Assembly (NCBI RefSeq): GCF_003667705.1
Contig: NZ_CP033019.1
Location: 1,116,001 to 1,180,000 of the forward strand
DNA length: 64,000 bases
Direction: 5' to 3'
Origin: Janthinobacterium agaricidamnosum
Lineage (GTDB): Bacteria; Pseudomonadota; Gammaproteobacteria; Burkholderiales; Burkholderiaceae_D
The position numbers and the translations under genes are program-made. Positions 16,528-25,409 of the stretch are shown one piece after another; positions within the stretch are counted from its first letter, which is position 1, and every line of letters begins with the position of its first letter. The notes under the pieces were generated by a model that worked only from the letters and a program-made list of their open reading frames with translations, made no database searches and was not told where the DNA came from.

Positions 16528-17904
16528 ATGACCACCATGCATAACGACGACATCGACACCAACTTCCCCGCCACCTTCACCTGGGGCGTGGCCACCAGCG
16601 CCTACCAGATCGAGGGCGCCGCCGCCATCGACGGCCGCGGCCCGTCCATCTGGGATACCTTCAGCCACACGGACGGCAAGATCATCGACGGCAGCAATGG
16701 CGACGTGGCTTGCGACCATTACCACCGCTATGCCGAGGACGTGGAGCTGATCGCCAGCCTGGGCGTCAACGCCTACCGCTTTTCCATGTCCTGGTCGCGC
16801 GTCCAGCCGACGGGTTCCGGCGCCTGGAACGAGGCGGGCTTCGATTTCTATGCGCGCCTGCTCGACGCCCTGGCCGCGAAGGGTCTCGATGCCCATCTGA
16901 CCCTGTACCACTGGGACTTGCCGCAAGCCTTGCAGGACGAGGGCGGCTGGCTCAACCGCGCCACCTGCTATCACTTCGCCGCCTACGCGGCCGAGGTGGC
17001 GCGCCGCTTCGGCCACAAGGTCGCCAGCATCGCCACGCATAACGAACCGTGGTGCACGGCCGTGCTGGGCCACGGCACGGGCCAGTTCGCGCCCGGCATG
17101 GCCGATCCGGCCGCCGCCGTGCAAGTGTCGCACCACCTGCTGCTGTCGCACGGCCTGGCCATACAGGCGATGCGCACGGTGAATGCGCCGGCGAAACTGG
17201 GCATCGTGCTCAATCAGTGGACGGCCACGCCGGCCACCGACAGCGCCCAGGACCGCGAACTGGCCGAACTCGAATATGCGCGCTCGGTGCAGTGGTATAT
17301 GGACGCCATCTTCAAGGGCCGCTACCCGGCCCTGGCCCTGAAACACGCCGACGCTTCTGCTTTGGCTATCTTTGAAAACGATTTCATGGATATCAAGCAG
17401 CCCATCGATTTCCTCGGCGTGAACTATTACACGCGCGCTTACATGAGCGCCGAGACGCCGCCGCGCAAGCCCGAATGCAAGCTCGGTGTCAACGACATGG
17501 GCTGGGAAACCTATCCGCAAGGCTTGACGGAGCTGCTCGTGGGCCTGCACCGCGAGTACCGGCTGCCGCCCGTCTACATCACGGAAAACGGCATGGCCGT
17601 CGCCGACAAGCCCGTCGGCGGCAAGATCCACGACGAACCGCGCATCGAGTACGTGCGGCTGCACCTGGATGCCCTGCGCGCCGTGATCACGCAGGGCATC
17701 GACGTGCGCGGTTATTTCTACTGGAGCCTGATGGACAATTTCGAGTGGAACTCGGGCTACGCCAAGCGCTTCGGCATGCTGTACGTCGACTACGCCACGC
17801 AGCAGCGCAGCTTCAAGGACAGCGCCCTGTGGTACCGCGATTTCATCGCCGCGCAGCGCGCATCCCACGCACCGGCCCAGCTGGTCCTGGCCGGGGAGCA
17901 CTGA
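16528..17904 (+). CDS. GH1 beta-glucosidase
   Basis: Cytoplasmic family-1 glycoside hydrolase that cleaves beta-glucosides such as cellobiose into glucose. 458 residues, normal length. The N-terminal signature FTWGVATSAYQIEGAAAIDGRGPSIWDTF is near 14-42. The acid/base Glu is in the motif THNEPW (about 171-176) and the nucleophile Glu in YITENGM (about 350-356). No signal peptide, so it acts after uptake. ATG 16528 and ATG 16537 are both possible; neither has a clear Shine-Dalgarno and the first is chosen. The frame remains open far upstream through the permease gene, but that part is not protein-like. Stop codon is 1 base before the ATPase gene. Confidence 0.95.
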   Translation: MTTMHNDDIDTNFPATFTWGVATSAYQIEGAAAIDGRGPSIWDTFSHTDGKIIDGSNGDVACDHYHRYAEDVELIASLGVNAYRFSMSWSRVQPTGSGAWNEAGFDFYARLLDALAAKGLDAHLTLYHWDLPQALQDEGGWLNRATCYHFAAYAAEVARRFGHKVASIATHNEPWCTAVLGHGTGQFAPGMADPAAAVQVSHHLLLSHGLAIQAMRTVNAPAKLGIVLNQWTATPATDSAQDRELAELEYARSVQWYMDAIFKGRYPALALKHADASALAIFENDFMDIKQPIDFLGVNYYTRAYMSAETPPRKPECKLGVNDMGWETYPQGLTELLVGLHREYRLPPVYITENGMAVADKPVGGKIHDEPRIEYVRLHLDALRAVITQGIDVRGYFYWSLMDNFEWNSGYAKRFGMLYVDYATQQRSFKDSALWYRDFIAAQRASHAPAQLVLAGEH

Positions 17905-17905
17905 C

Positions 17906-18946
<1,041 letters not shown>

Positions 18947-18950
18947 CCCC

Positions 18951-18978
18951 GCACGGAGGCGACATGACTTCAGATTGA
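18951..18978 (+). other. Strong ribosome site with a four-codon vestigial ORF
   Basis: Four bases after the ATPase stop there is an ideal Shine-Dalgarno (GGAGGC, 18955-18960) placed correctly before ATG 18964. That ATG opens a frame of only M-T-S-D before TGA. This looks like the start of a gene whose body was lost when the TonB receptor gene was joined here, or like a leader peptide. Confidence 0.4.
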
Positions 18979-19053
18979 CACCCAAAAAATGTGCAGCAAT
19001 AGCCAAAGAGCTATGTGATCATCATTCAACCAGCGGTACAGGAGACAACAACA

Positions 19054-21507
19054 ATGCAACAGCTCAAACGCAATACCATCGCCCTCAGCCTGGCGCATGC
19101 GACCTTCGCCCAGTTCATCTTGCTGGGCAGCGGCGCCGCCATGGCCCAGGAGGCTGCAGCCACGGACGCGGCAAAACCACCGGCAGCCGAACAGATGGAC
19201 CGCATCGTCGTCACGGCCACGCGCCGCAATACCTTTGTGCAGGAGACGCCGCTGGCCGTCACCGCCTTCAACCAGGACACCCTGCAAAACAACCAGGTCA
19301 AGGATCTGGCGTCGCTGGCCACCATGGTGCCCAGCCTCGTCGTCGAGCAGCATGGCGACTCGGGCGGCGTGCACGTCTACATGCGCGGCGTGGGCTCGGC
19401 CAACCACACGGAGCTGGGCGACCCGGCCGTCGCCTTCTATGTCGACGGCGTGTATTCGCCGCGTCCCCAGGGCGCCACGGCGCTGATGTACGACTTGAGC
19501 CACGTCGAGGTGGCGCGCGGACCGCAGGGCACCCTGAACGGCCGCAATTCGACGGCCGGCGCCGTCAATCTCGTCTCCGCCGCGCCAAACACATCGAAGT
19601 TCATGGGCTCGGCCGGCATCACCGTCGGCGACTACCGCCACCTGCAGACGCAGGGCATGATCAATATCCCGTTCTCCGACGACGTGGCGCTGCGCATCGC
19701 CGCCATCAAGGATAGCCACGACGGCACGGTGGACTTCCGCCGCGGCTCGAACGTCATGCCGGGCACGGCCAAGTATGGCGCCGGCGACCAGATGGGCGTG
19801 CGCGCCTCGCTGCTGTGGAAGTTCACGCCGCAGCTGCGCGGCACCTTCATCGCCGACTACTTCCTCGACCAGGGCGCCGGCAACGTCTACCTGGCGGCGG
19901 AACCGAAAACGGGCGAGAAGCTGCGCTCGGCCCTGATCGACACGCCGGGCACCCTGGACCAGTCGATTTTGACCTACAAGGGCAAGCTCAATTACAAGCC
20001 GACGGATGCGCTGGACTTCACGTACCTGGGCAGCTGGAGCCGCTACAAGCGCCAGAATAGCAATGATGCCGATGCGGGCCTGTTCCCCGGCTTCAAGTCG
20101 GAAAACCGCACCGACTGGGCGCAGTTCGACAGCTATTCGCACGAACTGCAGGCGCGCTCGGACGACGATGCGCCATTCCAGTGGGTGGCCGGCCTGTTCC
20201 TGTTCAACGAAAAGAACAAGGTGCGCTTCGATATCGACCGCAGCCAGATTTCGCAGGCGGCCGTGCAGCAGGATATCGCCAACGGCGCCGTGATTTTCGT
20301 GCAGCCCACCGTGGGCCAGTATGCGTCGTCCATGTCCTTCATCCAGGGCGACCGCCAGCTCAAATCGAAAGCCGTGTTCGGCCAGGTCAGCCAGCAGCTG
20401 ACGGACCAGATCAAGCTGACGGCCGGCGCGCGCTACACGAAAGACCATAAATTCGACATCGGCGGCCAGAACTGGGCGTGCCCGAACTGGCCCGCGAACA
20501 CGCCGCTGGGCACCACCGTGCTGACTGCCGACCAGCTGCGCCAGCTGGTCACGCCGGGCACGGGCCTGGCCAACACGCACAATATCGGCCCCGGTGGCGC
20601 CATCACGGCGGCCGCCTGCGGCAATACGCCGGGCGACAATACGGCCGACCTGAAATACGGCCAGGCCACCTGGCTGGGCCGCATCGAGTACAAGCTGCGT
20701 CCGGACATTCTGCTGTTCGGCTCCGTGACGACGGGCTTCCATTCGCCGGCCATCGGCGACGGCGGCGCCACCACCAAGCCGGAAAAGCTGACCAGCTATG
20801 AAATCGGCTTCAAGTCGGACTTGCTGAACCGCGAACTGACCCTGAACCTCGATGCCTTCCTGATGAAGTACAAGGACAAGCTCGAATCGCAGGTGGTCAA
20901 CAGCGTGCTGGCCAACTTCAATGCGGCCGGCGCCACCGTCAAGGGCCTGGAAGCGGAATGGGTGTGGCGGCCGACGAAGGTCGACCGCCTGACGGGCAAC
21001 GCCACCTGGCTCAAAGCCGTGTATGACGACTTCATGTCGTGCGACGTAGATGCGGCGCGCGCGAATGGCCAGTCCTGCGGCTCGACGGCGCCATTGGTGA
21101 ACGTGGGCGGCAGCACCATGAAGCACGCGCCGAAGTTTTCCACCACGGTCCAGTACGAGCATGATTTCACGGTGGCCGGCGGCCAGCTCACGCCGCGCGC
21201 CTCGGTGCATTATGAAACCATGTCGTACGTGGGTGCGGGCGCGTTCAACGGCGACGTGCCGGGCCATGCGGGCGTCAAGCGCCAGGAAGCCTACACGACC
21301 CTGGACCTGAGCCTGCGCTTCCAGCCGGCGAACAAGGCGTACACGGTGGAAGCGTTCGTGCAGAACGCCACCGACAAGGCGGTCAAGCTGGACGTCAATG
21401 AAATCTGCACGGACGTGGGCATGCCGTGCCAGCCGACGCAGCAGATCTACGGCGCTTTCTACAACGCGCCGCGCACGTTTGGCGCGCGCGTGTCGATGAA
21501 GTTTTGA
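19054..21507 (+). CDS. TonB-dependent outer-membrane receptor, probable glucoside/oligosaccharide uptake
   Basis: 817 residues. Signal peptide ends GSGAAMAQ. The TonB-box/plug region follows, with MDRIVVTATRRNTFVQETPLAVTAF, then plug motifs VYMRGVGSAN and VEVARGPQGTLNGRNSTAGAVN, and a 22-strand barrel ending AFYNAPRTFGARVSMKF with terminal aromatic Phe. Start ATG 19054 has AGGAGAC upstream; in-frame GTG/ATC codons further up lack support. The final gene of the beta-glucoside locus, 107 bases after the ATPase, and closed by a terminator at 21565. The location suggests it carries oligosaccharides across the outer membrane (CUT-like role) rather than siderophores. Substrate is inferred from context only. 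Confidence 0.9.
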   Translation: MQQLKRNTIALSLAHATFAQFILLGSGAAMAQEAAATDAAKPPAAEQMDRIVVTATRRNTFVQETPLAVTAFNQDTLQNNQVKDLASLATMVPSLVVEQHGDSGGVHVYMRGVGSANHTELGDPAVAFYVDGVYSPRPQGATALMYDLSHVEVARGPQGTLNGRNSTAGAVNLVSAAPNTSKFMGSAGITVGDYRHLQTQGMINIPFSDDVALRIAAIKDSHDGTVDFRRGSNVMPGTAKYGAGDQMGVRASLLWKFTPQLRGTFIADYFLDQGAGNVYLAAEPKTGEKLRSALIDTPGTLDQSILTYKGKLNYKPTDALDFTYLGSWSRYKRQNSNDADAGLFPGFKSENRTDWAQFDSYSHELQARSDDDAPFQWVAGLFLFNEKNKVRFDIDRSQISQAAVQQDIANGAVIFVQPTVGQYASSMSFIQGDRQLKSKAVFGQVSQQLTDQIKLTAGARYTKDHKFDIGGQNWACPNWPANTPLGTTVLTADQLRQLVTPGTGLANTHNIGPGGAITAAACGNTPGDNTADLKYGQATWLGRIEYKLRPDILLFGSVTTGFHSPAIGDGGATTKPEKLTSYEIGFKSDLLNRELTLNLDAFLMKYKDKLESQVVNSVLANFNAAGATVKGLEAEWVWRPTKVDRLTGNATWLKAVYDDFMSCDVDAARANGQSCGSTAPLVNVGGSTMKHAPKFSTTVQYEHDFTVAGGQLTPRASVHYETMSYVGAGAFNGDVPGHAGVKRQEAYTTLDLSLRFQPANKAYTVEAFVQNATDKAVKLDVNEICTDVGMPCQPTQQIYGAFYNAPRTFGARVSMKF

Positions 21508-21564
21508 TGAGGTAGTGTGAAAGAGCAGTTGCAGTCGCAGTCCACTCAGTAGGGGAAGGTGTTG

Positions 21565-21592
21565 GGCCGGGGAGCTTCCCCGGCCTTTTTTA
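21565..21592 (+). terminator. Rho-independent terminator of the glucoside operon
   Basis: Perfect 8-base stem GGCCGGGG (21565-21572) with CCCCGGCC (21578-21585), a 5-base loop and six T. It lies 57 bases after the TonB receptor stop. The convergent xseA gene ends just beyond, at 21602. Confidence 0.9.
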
Positions 21593-21601
21593 TTCCAGCG
21601 C

Positions 21602-22963
21602 TTATTCCAGCGTTGCCTGCACGCTGGCGATGCCGATCTGCGCGCTGCCTTCGGCCAGGCGCACGTTGACGTTCTGGCGCGCCTGCAGCTGCGCCGGCGA
21701 GCGCACGATGGCACCTTTTTCGTCGCGCAGGATCGCGTAGCCGCGTTCCAGGGTGCGCTGCGGATTCAACAGCTCCAGCTGCGCCGCCAGGCCGTCGAGG
21801 CGGTGGCGCCGCTGGCTGAGCAGCTGCGCCATGGCCGCGCCGCCGCGCCGCTGCGCTTCCAGCAGGCGCGCGCGCGATGACGTGACGTCGGGCCGCAAGG
21901 CGGCCCAGCGGTTGCGCAGGCGTTCCAGTGCGTACTGCGACTGGTTCACGGGCGCGCGCGCCGCATGCGTCATGGCCGTGGACAGGGCCAGCAGCTGCAA
22001 GCGCTGCTGCTGCAGCTGCGCCTTCGGGTTGAGCAGGCGGCGGCTGTGGCGGTCCAGCGTCTGCGCCGCGTCGTCGAGGCGGCGGCGCATGGCGCGGCGC
22101 AGGTCGGCCGCATCGGCGCGCAGGGAAGCCATCCAGTCCGCGCGCGGCGTGGCCGCCAGTTCGGCCGCCGCCGTCGGCGTGGCCGCGCGCAGGTCGGCCG
22201 CGAAGTCGGCGATGGTGAAATCGGTCTCGTGGCCCACGCCGCTGATCACGGGCATGGAACAGTCGGCGATCGCATGCGCCACGGCTTCATCGTTGAACGA
22301 CCATAAATCCTCGATGCTGCCGCCACCACGGCACACCAGCAGCACGTCGCACTCGGCCCTTATCGATGCCGTGCGGATCGCTTGGGCGATTTTTTCCGGC
22401 GCCTGCTGGCCCTGCACGGGCGTGGGATACAGGATGATGGACACGTGCGGCGCGCGGCGCTGCAAGGCGATCAGCACGTCGCGCAGGGCGGCCGCCTGCG
22501 GGCTGGTGACGATGCCGATGCTGCGCGCGAACATGGGAATGGCGCGCTTGCGTTCCTGGTCGAACAGGCCCTGCGCGGCCAGCTTTTCCTTCAGACGCTG
22601 GAACGCTTCGTACAGGGCGCCCACGCCGGCGCGGCGGATGGCTTCCACGTTGATCTGGTAGTCGCCGCGCGCGCCGTACAGGGTGACGAGGGCGCGCACT
22701 TCGACCTTGTCGCCTTCGCGCGGCGTGAAGCCCGCGTACTGGGCGCGGCCGCGGAACATCACGGCGCGCACCTGGGCGCCATCGTCCTTCAAGGTGAAAT
22801 ACCAGTGGCCGGAAGCGGCGCGCGTGAAGTTGGAAATCTCGCCGGCGATCCAGGTCAGCGGGAACGAGCGCTCGAGCAGGCGCGCGACGGCCTGGTTCAG
22901 GGCGCTGACGGTCAGCACGGGCGGGGCGGCAAAGCCGCTGTCAGTCGGGGTGTCTGTCATCAT
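21602..22963 (-). CDS. xseA: Exodeoxyribonuclease VII large subunit
   Basis: Catalytic subunit of the single-strand-specific exonuclease VII, which degrades ssDNA to oligonucleotides in mismatch repair and DNA processing. About 453 residues. The N-terminal OB fold reads [30 protein letters not shown]. The catalytic domain contains [29 protein letters not shown] and [17 protein letters not shown], both diagnostic. A C-terminal helical region with [19 protein letters not shown] completes it. ATGATG at 22963/22960 is preferred over an in-frame GTG at 22993, which would add a short Pro/Ser-rich extension. xseB is not nearby. Its upstream side is the DnaA-box array. Confidence 0.95.
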   Translation of the reverse strand: MMTDTPTDSGFAAPPVLTVSALNQAVARLLERSFPLTWIAGEISNFTRAASGHWYFTLKDDGAQVRAVMFRGRAQYAGFTPREGDKVEVRALVTLYGARGDYQINVEAIRRAGVGALYEAFQRLKEKLAAQGLFDQERKRAIPMFARSIGIVTSPQAAALRDVLIALQRRAPHVSIILYPTPVQGQQAPEKIAQAIRTASIRAECDVLLVCRGGGSIEDLWSFNDEAVAHAIADCSMPVISGVGHETDFTIADFAADLRAATPTAAAELAATPRADWMASLRADAADLRRAMRRRLDDAAQTLDRHSRRLLNPKAQLQQQRLQLLALSTAMTHAARAPVNQSQYALERLRNRWAALRPDVTSSRARLLEAQRRGGAAMAQLLSQRRHRLDGLAAQLELLNPQRTLERGYAILRDEKGAIVRSPAQLQARQNVNVRLAEGSAQIGIASVQATLE

Positions 22964-22985
22964 AAAGCTGGGAGCGGGAAGGGAA

Positions 22986-22994
22986 CTGTCCACA
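22986..22994 (+). promoter_or_regulatory. DnaA-box-like nonamer (CTGTCCACA)
   Basis: One mismatch from the TTGTCCACA form of the DnaA box, 24 bases upstream of the xseA start codon and in the same orientation as the tandem array. It has no ATCAA element 41 bases upstream, so it is not a full module. Confidence 0.3.
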
Positions 22995-23119
22995 TATTAT
23001 CGGCGAGGTCATGCTTATGTCATATATCGTGCAAAACAACAAGTTCTATTTCTAAGTAATTGATTTCATGATGAATTCCCGTATGCCTGATTTGCGTGCA
23101 CAGGGAAAAAATCCTTTAA

Positions 23120-23186
23120 TATCAAGCACATCAGTGCAGCCCCTGCCACTTACGCACAAAGTTATCCACAGAAAGTGTGCGGAACT
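23120..23186 (+). promoter_or_regulatory. Module 1: IHF-like element plus DnaA box TTATCCACA
   Basis: ATCAA at 23121 and a perfect DnaA box at 23162-23170. This is the most divergent copy: it has CACAAAG rather than CACAATC before the box, and its IHF-like site matches the core but not the TTR part (two mismatches). Confidence 0.75.
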
Positions 23187-23277
23187 TTTTGCCTTGGACA
23201 AACATGGCCAGGCTGGCCCTGATTGAGCGGTAAAAGTGCCTTGCTACATTTTTGCGCACGGAAATAAAGTGCATAGG

Positions 23278-23344
23278 AATCAAACGCTTAGTATGCCATG
23301 CATGGCCTTGCGCACAATCTTATCCACAAAAAATGTGCAGAACT
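23278..23344 (+). promoter_or_regulatory. Module 2: exact IHF consensus plus DnaA box TTATCCACA
   Basis: AATCAAACGCTTA (23278-23290) matches the IHF consensus WATCAANNNNTTR exactly. The perfect DnaA box is at 23320-23328 and the tail ends AACT at 23344. A second near-box, TTATCCACC, lies at 23362-23370 in the following spacer. Confidence 0.85.
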
Positions 23345-23426
23345 CCCGCGCGGCAGCGGATTTATCCACCGGAATGCCCATGGCATGGCTTGCCTGAATT
23401 TTACGCAGCATAAAAATAGCCATATA

Positions 23427-23493
23427 GATCAAGGGTCTAGCGTTCGACCGTGCGCCTTGCTCACAATCTTATCCACAGAATATGTGCAAAACC
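23427..23493 (+). promoter_or_regulatory. Module 3: IHF-like element plus DnaA box TTATCCACA
   Basis: ATCAA at 23428 and a perfect DnaA box at 23469-23477. The IHF-like site has two mismatches (G at the first position and CTA for TTR). The tail is ATGTGCAAAACC. Confidence 0.8.
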
Positions 23494-23586
23494 GCATAAA
23501 CCGTTTCGCTTTTTCCGGGAGTTTTCCACGGCGCGAGCAGGTGCTTGCGCTGCCTTATTTTTCAGCATCGAAAAAAACTCCTTTAA

Positions 23587-23653
23587 AATCAATGCTCTTG
23601 CATGGAGTCAATCGGCTTGCTCACAATCTTATCCACACTTTATGTGTGAAACT
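23587..23653 (+). promoter_or_regulatory. Module 4: IHF-like element plus DnaA box TTATCCACA
   Basis: AATCAA at 23587 followed by TGCTCTTG, an IHF-like site with a five-base rather than four-base spacer before TTR. Perfect DnaA box at 23629-23637. Tail ATGTGTGAAACT differs from the consensus at two positions. Confidence 0.8.
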
Positions 23654-23756
23654 GCTTTCGCCGTGGGAAACTGCCTTTTTGCAGTGAAATGTGACGCTGA
23701 AAACCGTGCTTTCCAGCCCTTGCTACATTTTTATGCACGGCAATAAAAACGATATA

Positions 23757-23823
23757 AATCAATGTACTTAGCGCGTATCTTTGCGCTTGCGCACAATCTT
23801 GTCCACAGATTGTGTGCAGAACT
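23757..23823 (+). promoter_or_regulatory. Module 5: IHF-like element plus DnaA box TTGTCCACA
   Basis: AATCAATGTACTTA (IHF-like, five-base spacer) at 23757. The DnaA box variant TTGTCCACA is at 23799-23807 and the tail ends AACT at 23823. Confidence 0.8.
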
Positions 23824-23893
23824 TTGACGGCCCATTTGGCGCTGATTGAGCGTCGTCTGCCACTTTTTTACGCATTGGGTTAATTTCTTTTTA

Positions 23894-23959
23894 AATCAAT
23901 GACTTAATTGAATTCCACGGCTTTGCGCACAATCTTGTCCACAGTAAATGTGCAGAACT
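23894..23959 (+). promoter_or_regulatory. Module 6: exact IHF consensus plus DnaA box TTGTCCACA
   Basis: AATCAATGACTTA (23894-23906) matches the IHF consensus exactly and is preceded by a T/A-rich run. DnaA box variant TTGTCCACA is at 23935-23943. The only copy one base shorter than the rest. Confidence 0.85.
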
Positions 23960-24042
23960 CTGCACGTATTAATTTATTGACATTGACTACTGCCGATAAG
24001 CTGCTATGCCTGTATTTTGCGCAGTACGATAATTCCCATGTA

Positions 24043-24109
24043 AATCAAGGACTTGCATGTTGGACTTCATGCTTGCTCACAATCTTATCCACACAAAATG
24101 TGCAAAACT
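24043..24109 (+). promoter_or_regulatory. Module 7: exact IHF consensus plus DnaA box TTATCCACA
   Basis: AATCAAGGACTTG (24043-24055) matches the IHF consensus exactly. Perfect DnaA box at 24085-24093. Last copy, about 180 bases upstream of exbB. Confidence 0.85.
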
Positions 24110-24139
24110 GAGCACCGGCGACGCGCGCCAGCCGCGCCG

Positions 24140-24148
24140 TGTGGACAA
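24140..24148 (-). promoter_or_regulatory. Inverted DnaA box (TTGTCCACA on the minus strand)
   Basis: TGTGGACAA on the plus strand, the same nonamer as in modules 5 and 6 but in opposite orientation. It lies 31 bases past the last module and about 145 bases before exbB. No ATCAA partner was seen at the module spacing. Confidence 0.5.
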
Positions 24149-24292
24149 GTACCATGCAGGCGCCACTTGCCGCCGGCGCGGCAACGCGCTACATTGCGCC
24201 ATTCCTGCGCGCACGTGCCATCGGTCTTCGGCGCTCGGTACAATACAGGCTGTCCGGGCGGTTCACCGCCTTCCCTTTACCAGGAGTTTCTT

Positions 24293-24898
24293 TTGCTCGC
24301 TATATTTCAAGCCGCTGGCTGGCCCATCTGGCTGTTGTTGATCGCTTCCATCGTCGCCCTGGCCCTGATCATCGAGCGCCTGCTGTATTTGCGACGCGCC
24401 AAGATCCTGCCCCGCAAGCTGTTCGATGAAGTGGTGCAGGTATATCGCAGCGGCAAGATCACGCCGGACACGGTGGCCAAGCTGGAAGGCAATTCGCCGC
24501 TGGGCGTGGTGCTGGCCGCCGCCTTGCGCAACGTCGACGCGCCGCGTGAAGTGATGAAGGAATCGATCGAGGAGGCCGGGAGCGGCGTGGCCCACACGCT
24601 GGAACGTTTCCTGACGACACTGGGCACCATCGCCACCCTGGCCCCGCTGATGGGGCTGTTCGGCACGGTGGTGGGCATGATCGAGATCTTCGGCTCGCAA
24701 AACGCCAGCGGCTCGAATCCTGCCCAGCTGGCCCACGGTATCTCGGTGGCCCTGTATAACACGGGCTTCGGCCTGGCCATCGCCATGCCGACCCTCGTCT
24801 TCTACCGCCATTTCCGCGCCCTCGTCGACAGCTTCGTCATTGACATGGAGCAGCAAGCCGTCAAGTTCGTCGACATCGTCCACAGTGGCCGCAAATGA
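24293..24898 (+). CDS. exbB: ExbB/TolQ/MotA-family proton channel protein
   Basis: Inner-membrane proton channel subunit that, with ExbD, powers TonB-dependent outer-membrane transport; two TonB receptors are encoded in this window. 201 residues, three helices: WPIWLLLIASIVALALIIERLLYL (about 11-34), IATLAPLMGLFGTVVGMIEIF (about 111-131) and AHGISVALYNTGFGLAIAMPTLVF (about 145-168). LGTIATLAPLMGLFGTVVGMI is the family signature. The start is taken as TTG 24293, which has CAGGAG 6 bases upstream; no ATG fits in this frame close by. The stop overlaps exbD by 4 bases. Confidence 0.93.
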   Translation: MLAIFQAAGWPIWLLLIASIVALALIIERLLYLRRAKILPRKLFDEVVQVYRSGKITPDTVAKLEGNSPLGVVLAAALRNVDAPREVMKESIEEAGSGVAHTLERFLTTLGTIATLAPLMGLFGTVVGMIEIFGSQNASGSNPAQLAHGISVALYNTGFGLAIAMPTLVFYRHFRALVDSFVIDMEQQAVKFVDIVHSGRK

Positions 24899-25335
24899 AC
24901 TTCCGCAAAGGCAAGGGGCGTGAAGACCCCGAAATCAACCTGATCCCGTTCATCGACGTGCTGCTGGTGATCCTGATCTTCCTCATGGTCAGCACCACCT
25001 ACAGCAAGTTTACGGAGCTGCAGATCACCTTGCCGACGGCCGACGCCGAGCAAGCGAAGGAGAAGCCGCAGCAGATTGACGTCACCATCGATGCCAAGGG
25101 CAATTACACGGTCAACCGCGAACCCATATCGTTCCGCGACGTGGCCGGCCTGGCCGACGCCCTGCAGAACGCGGCCAAGGCGGCCAACGGCGGCAAGGCG
25201 CCCGCGCAGACGCCCGTGGTCGTCGTCAACGCCGACCAGTTCGCCATGCACCAGATGGTCATCCACGTGATGGAAGCGGCGCGCCTGGCCGGCTATGAAA
25301 AGCTGACGTTTGCGGCGCAGGCGGGCGGCAAGTAA
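24895..25335 (+). CDS. exbD: ExbD/TolR biopolymer transport protein
   Basis: 146 residues. One N-terminal membrane helix containing the conserved proton-carrying Asp (INLIPFIDVLLVILIFLMVSTTY, about 14-37; Asp in PFIDV) and a periplasmic domain (about 40-146, PVVVVNADQFAMHQMVIHVM). It starts in an ATGA overlap with exbB, so the pair is translationally coupled. It couples proton flow through ExbB to TonB. First two genes of the conserved exbB-exbD-lpxK-trm112-kdsB cluster. Confidence 0.94.
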   Translation: MNFRKGKGREDPEINLIPFIDVLLVILIFLMVSTTYSKFTELQITLPTADAEQAKEKPQQIDVTIDAKGNYTVNREPISFRDVAGLADALQNAAKAANGGKAPAQTPVVVVNADQFAMHQMVIHVMEAARLAGYEKLTFAAQAGGK

Positions 25336-25361
25336 ATTCCCACCGTTACCGGCAACATAAT

Positions 25362-25390
25362 TGGGGTCTGACCCGCCGGGTCAGACCCCA
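25362..25390. repeat. Perfect 14-base inverted repeat (REP-like hairpin)
   Basis: TGGGGTCTGACCCG and CGGGTCAGACCCCA, separated by a single base, fill most of the 74-base gap between exbD and lpxK. No T-run follows, so it is not a classical terminator. The GGGGTCTGACCC motif is familiar from dispersed intergenic hairpins in betaproteobacteria (from memory). Confidence 0.7.
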
Positions 25391-25409
25391 GCCCTTTACT
25401 CCTCACCGC

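Larger units (their letters stand above)
23090..24150 (+). repeat. Tandem array of seven IHF-site/DnaA-box modules
   Basis: Non-coding, comparatively A/T-rich region between divergent xseA and exbB. Seven direct copies of a conserved module (67 bases, 66 in copy 6) are separated by 70-103 bases of more variable sequence. DnaA boxes start at 23162, 23320, 23469, 23629, 23799, 23935 and 24085. Each module begins with ATCAA. A DnaA box follows exactly 41 bases later (40 in copy 6), embedded in GC-K-CACAATCT-TRTCCACA, then the tail ATGTGCARAACT. GCACA and TGTGC form a dyad around the box. Sequence just 5' of each ATCAA is A/T-rich. The spacers share weaker similarity (TTGCTACATTTTT before modules 2 and 5, GATTGAGCG in two spacers), so the whole ~150-base unit seems duplicated. 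Short open frames here only translate the repeat. Confidence 0.9.

Noticed and set aside
23298..24111. Short open frames in the array with repeated LAHNLIH- and AHNLI-like peptides.
   Set aside because: The peptide repeat is only a translation of the DnaA-box module; no ribosome sites, and frames are not kept between units.
23090..24150. CRISPR array.
   Set aside because: Repeats are 67 bp and degenerate, spacers are 70-103 bp and related to each other, and no cas genes are present.
23090..24150. The main chromosomal replication origin.
   Set aside because: No dnaA, dnaN, gyrB or rpmH nearby, and no clear A/T-rich unwinding element with 13-mers. A secondary or control role is still possible.
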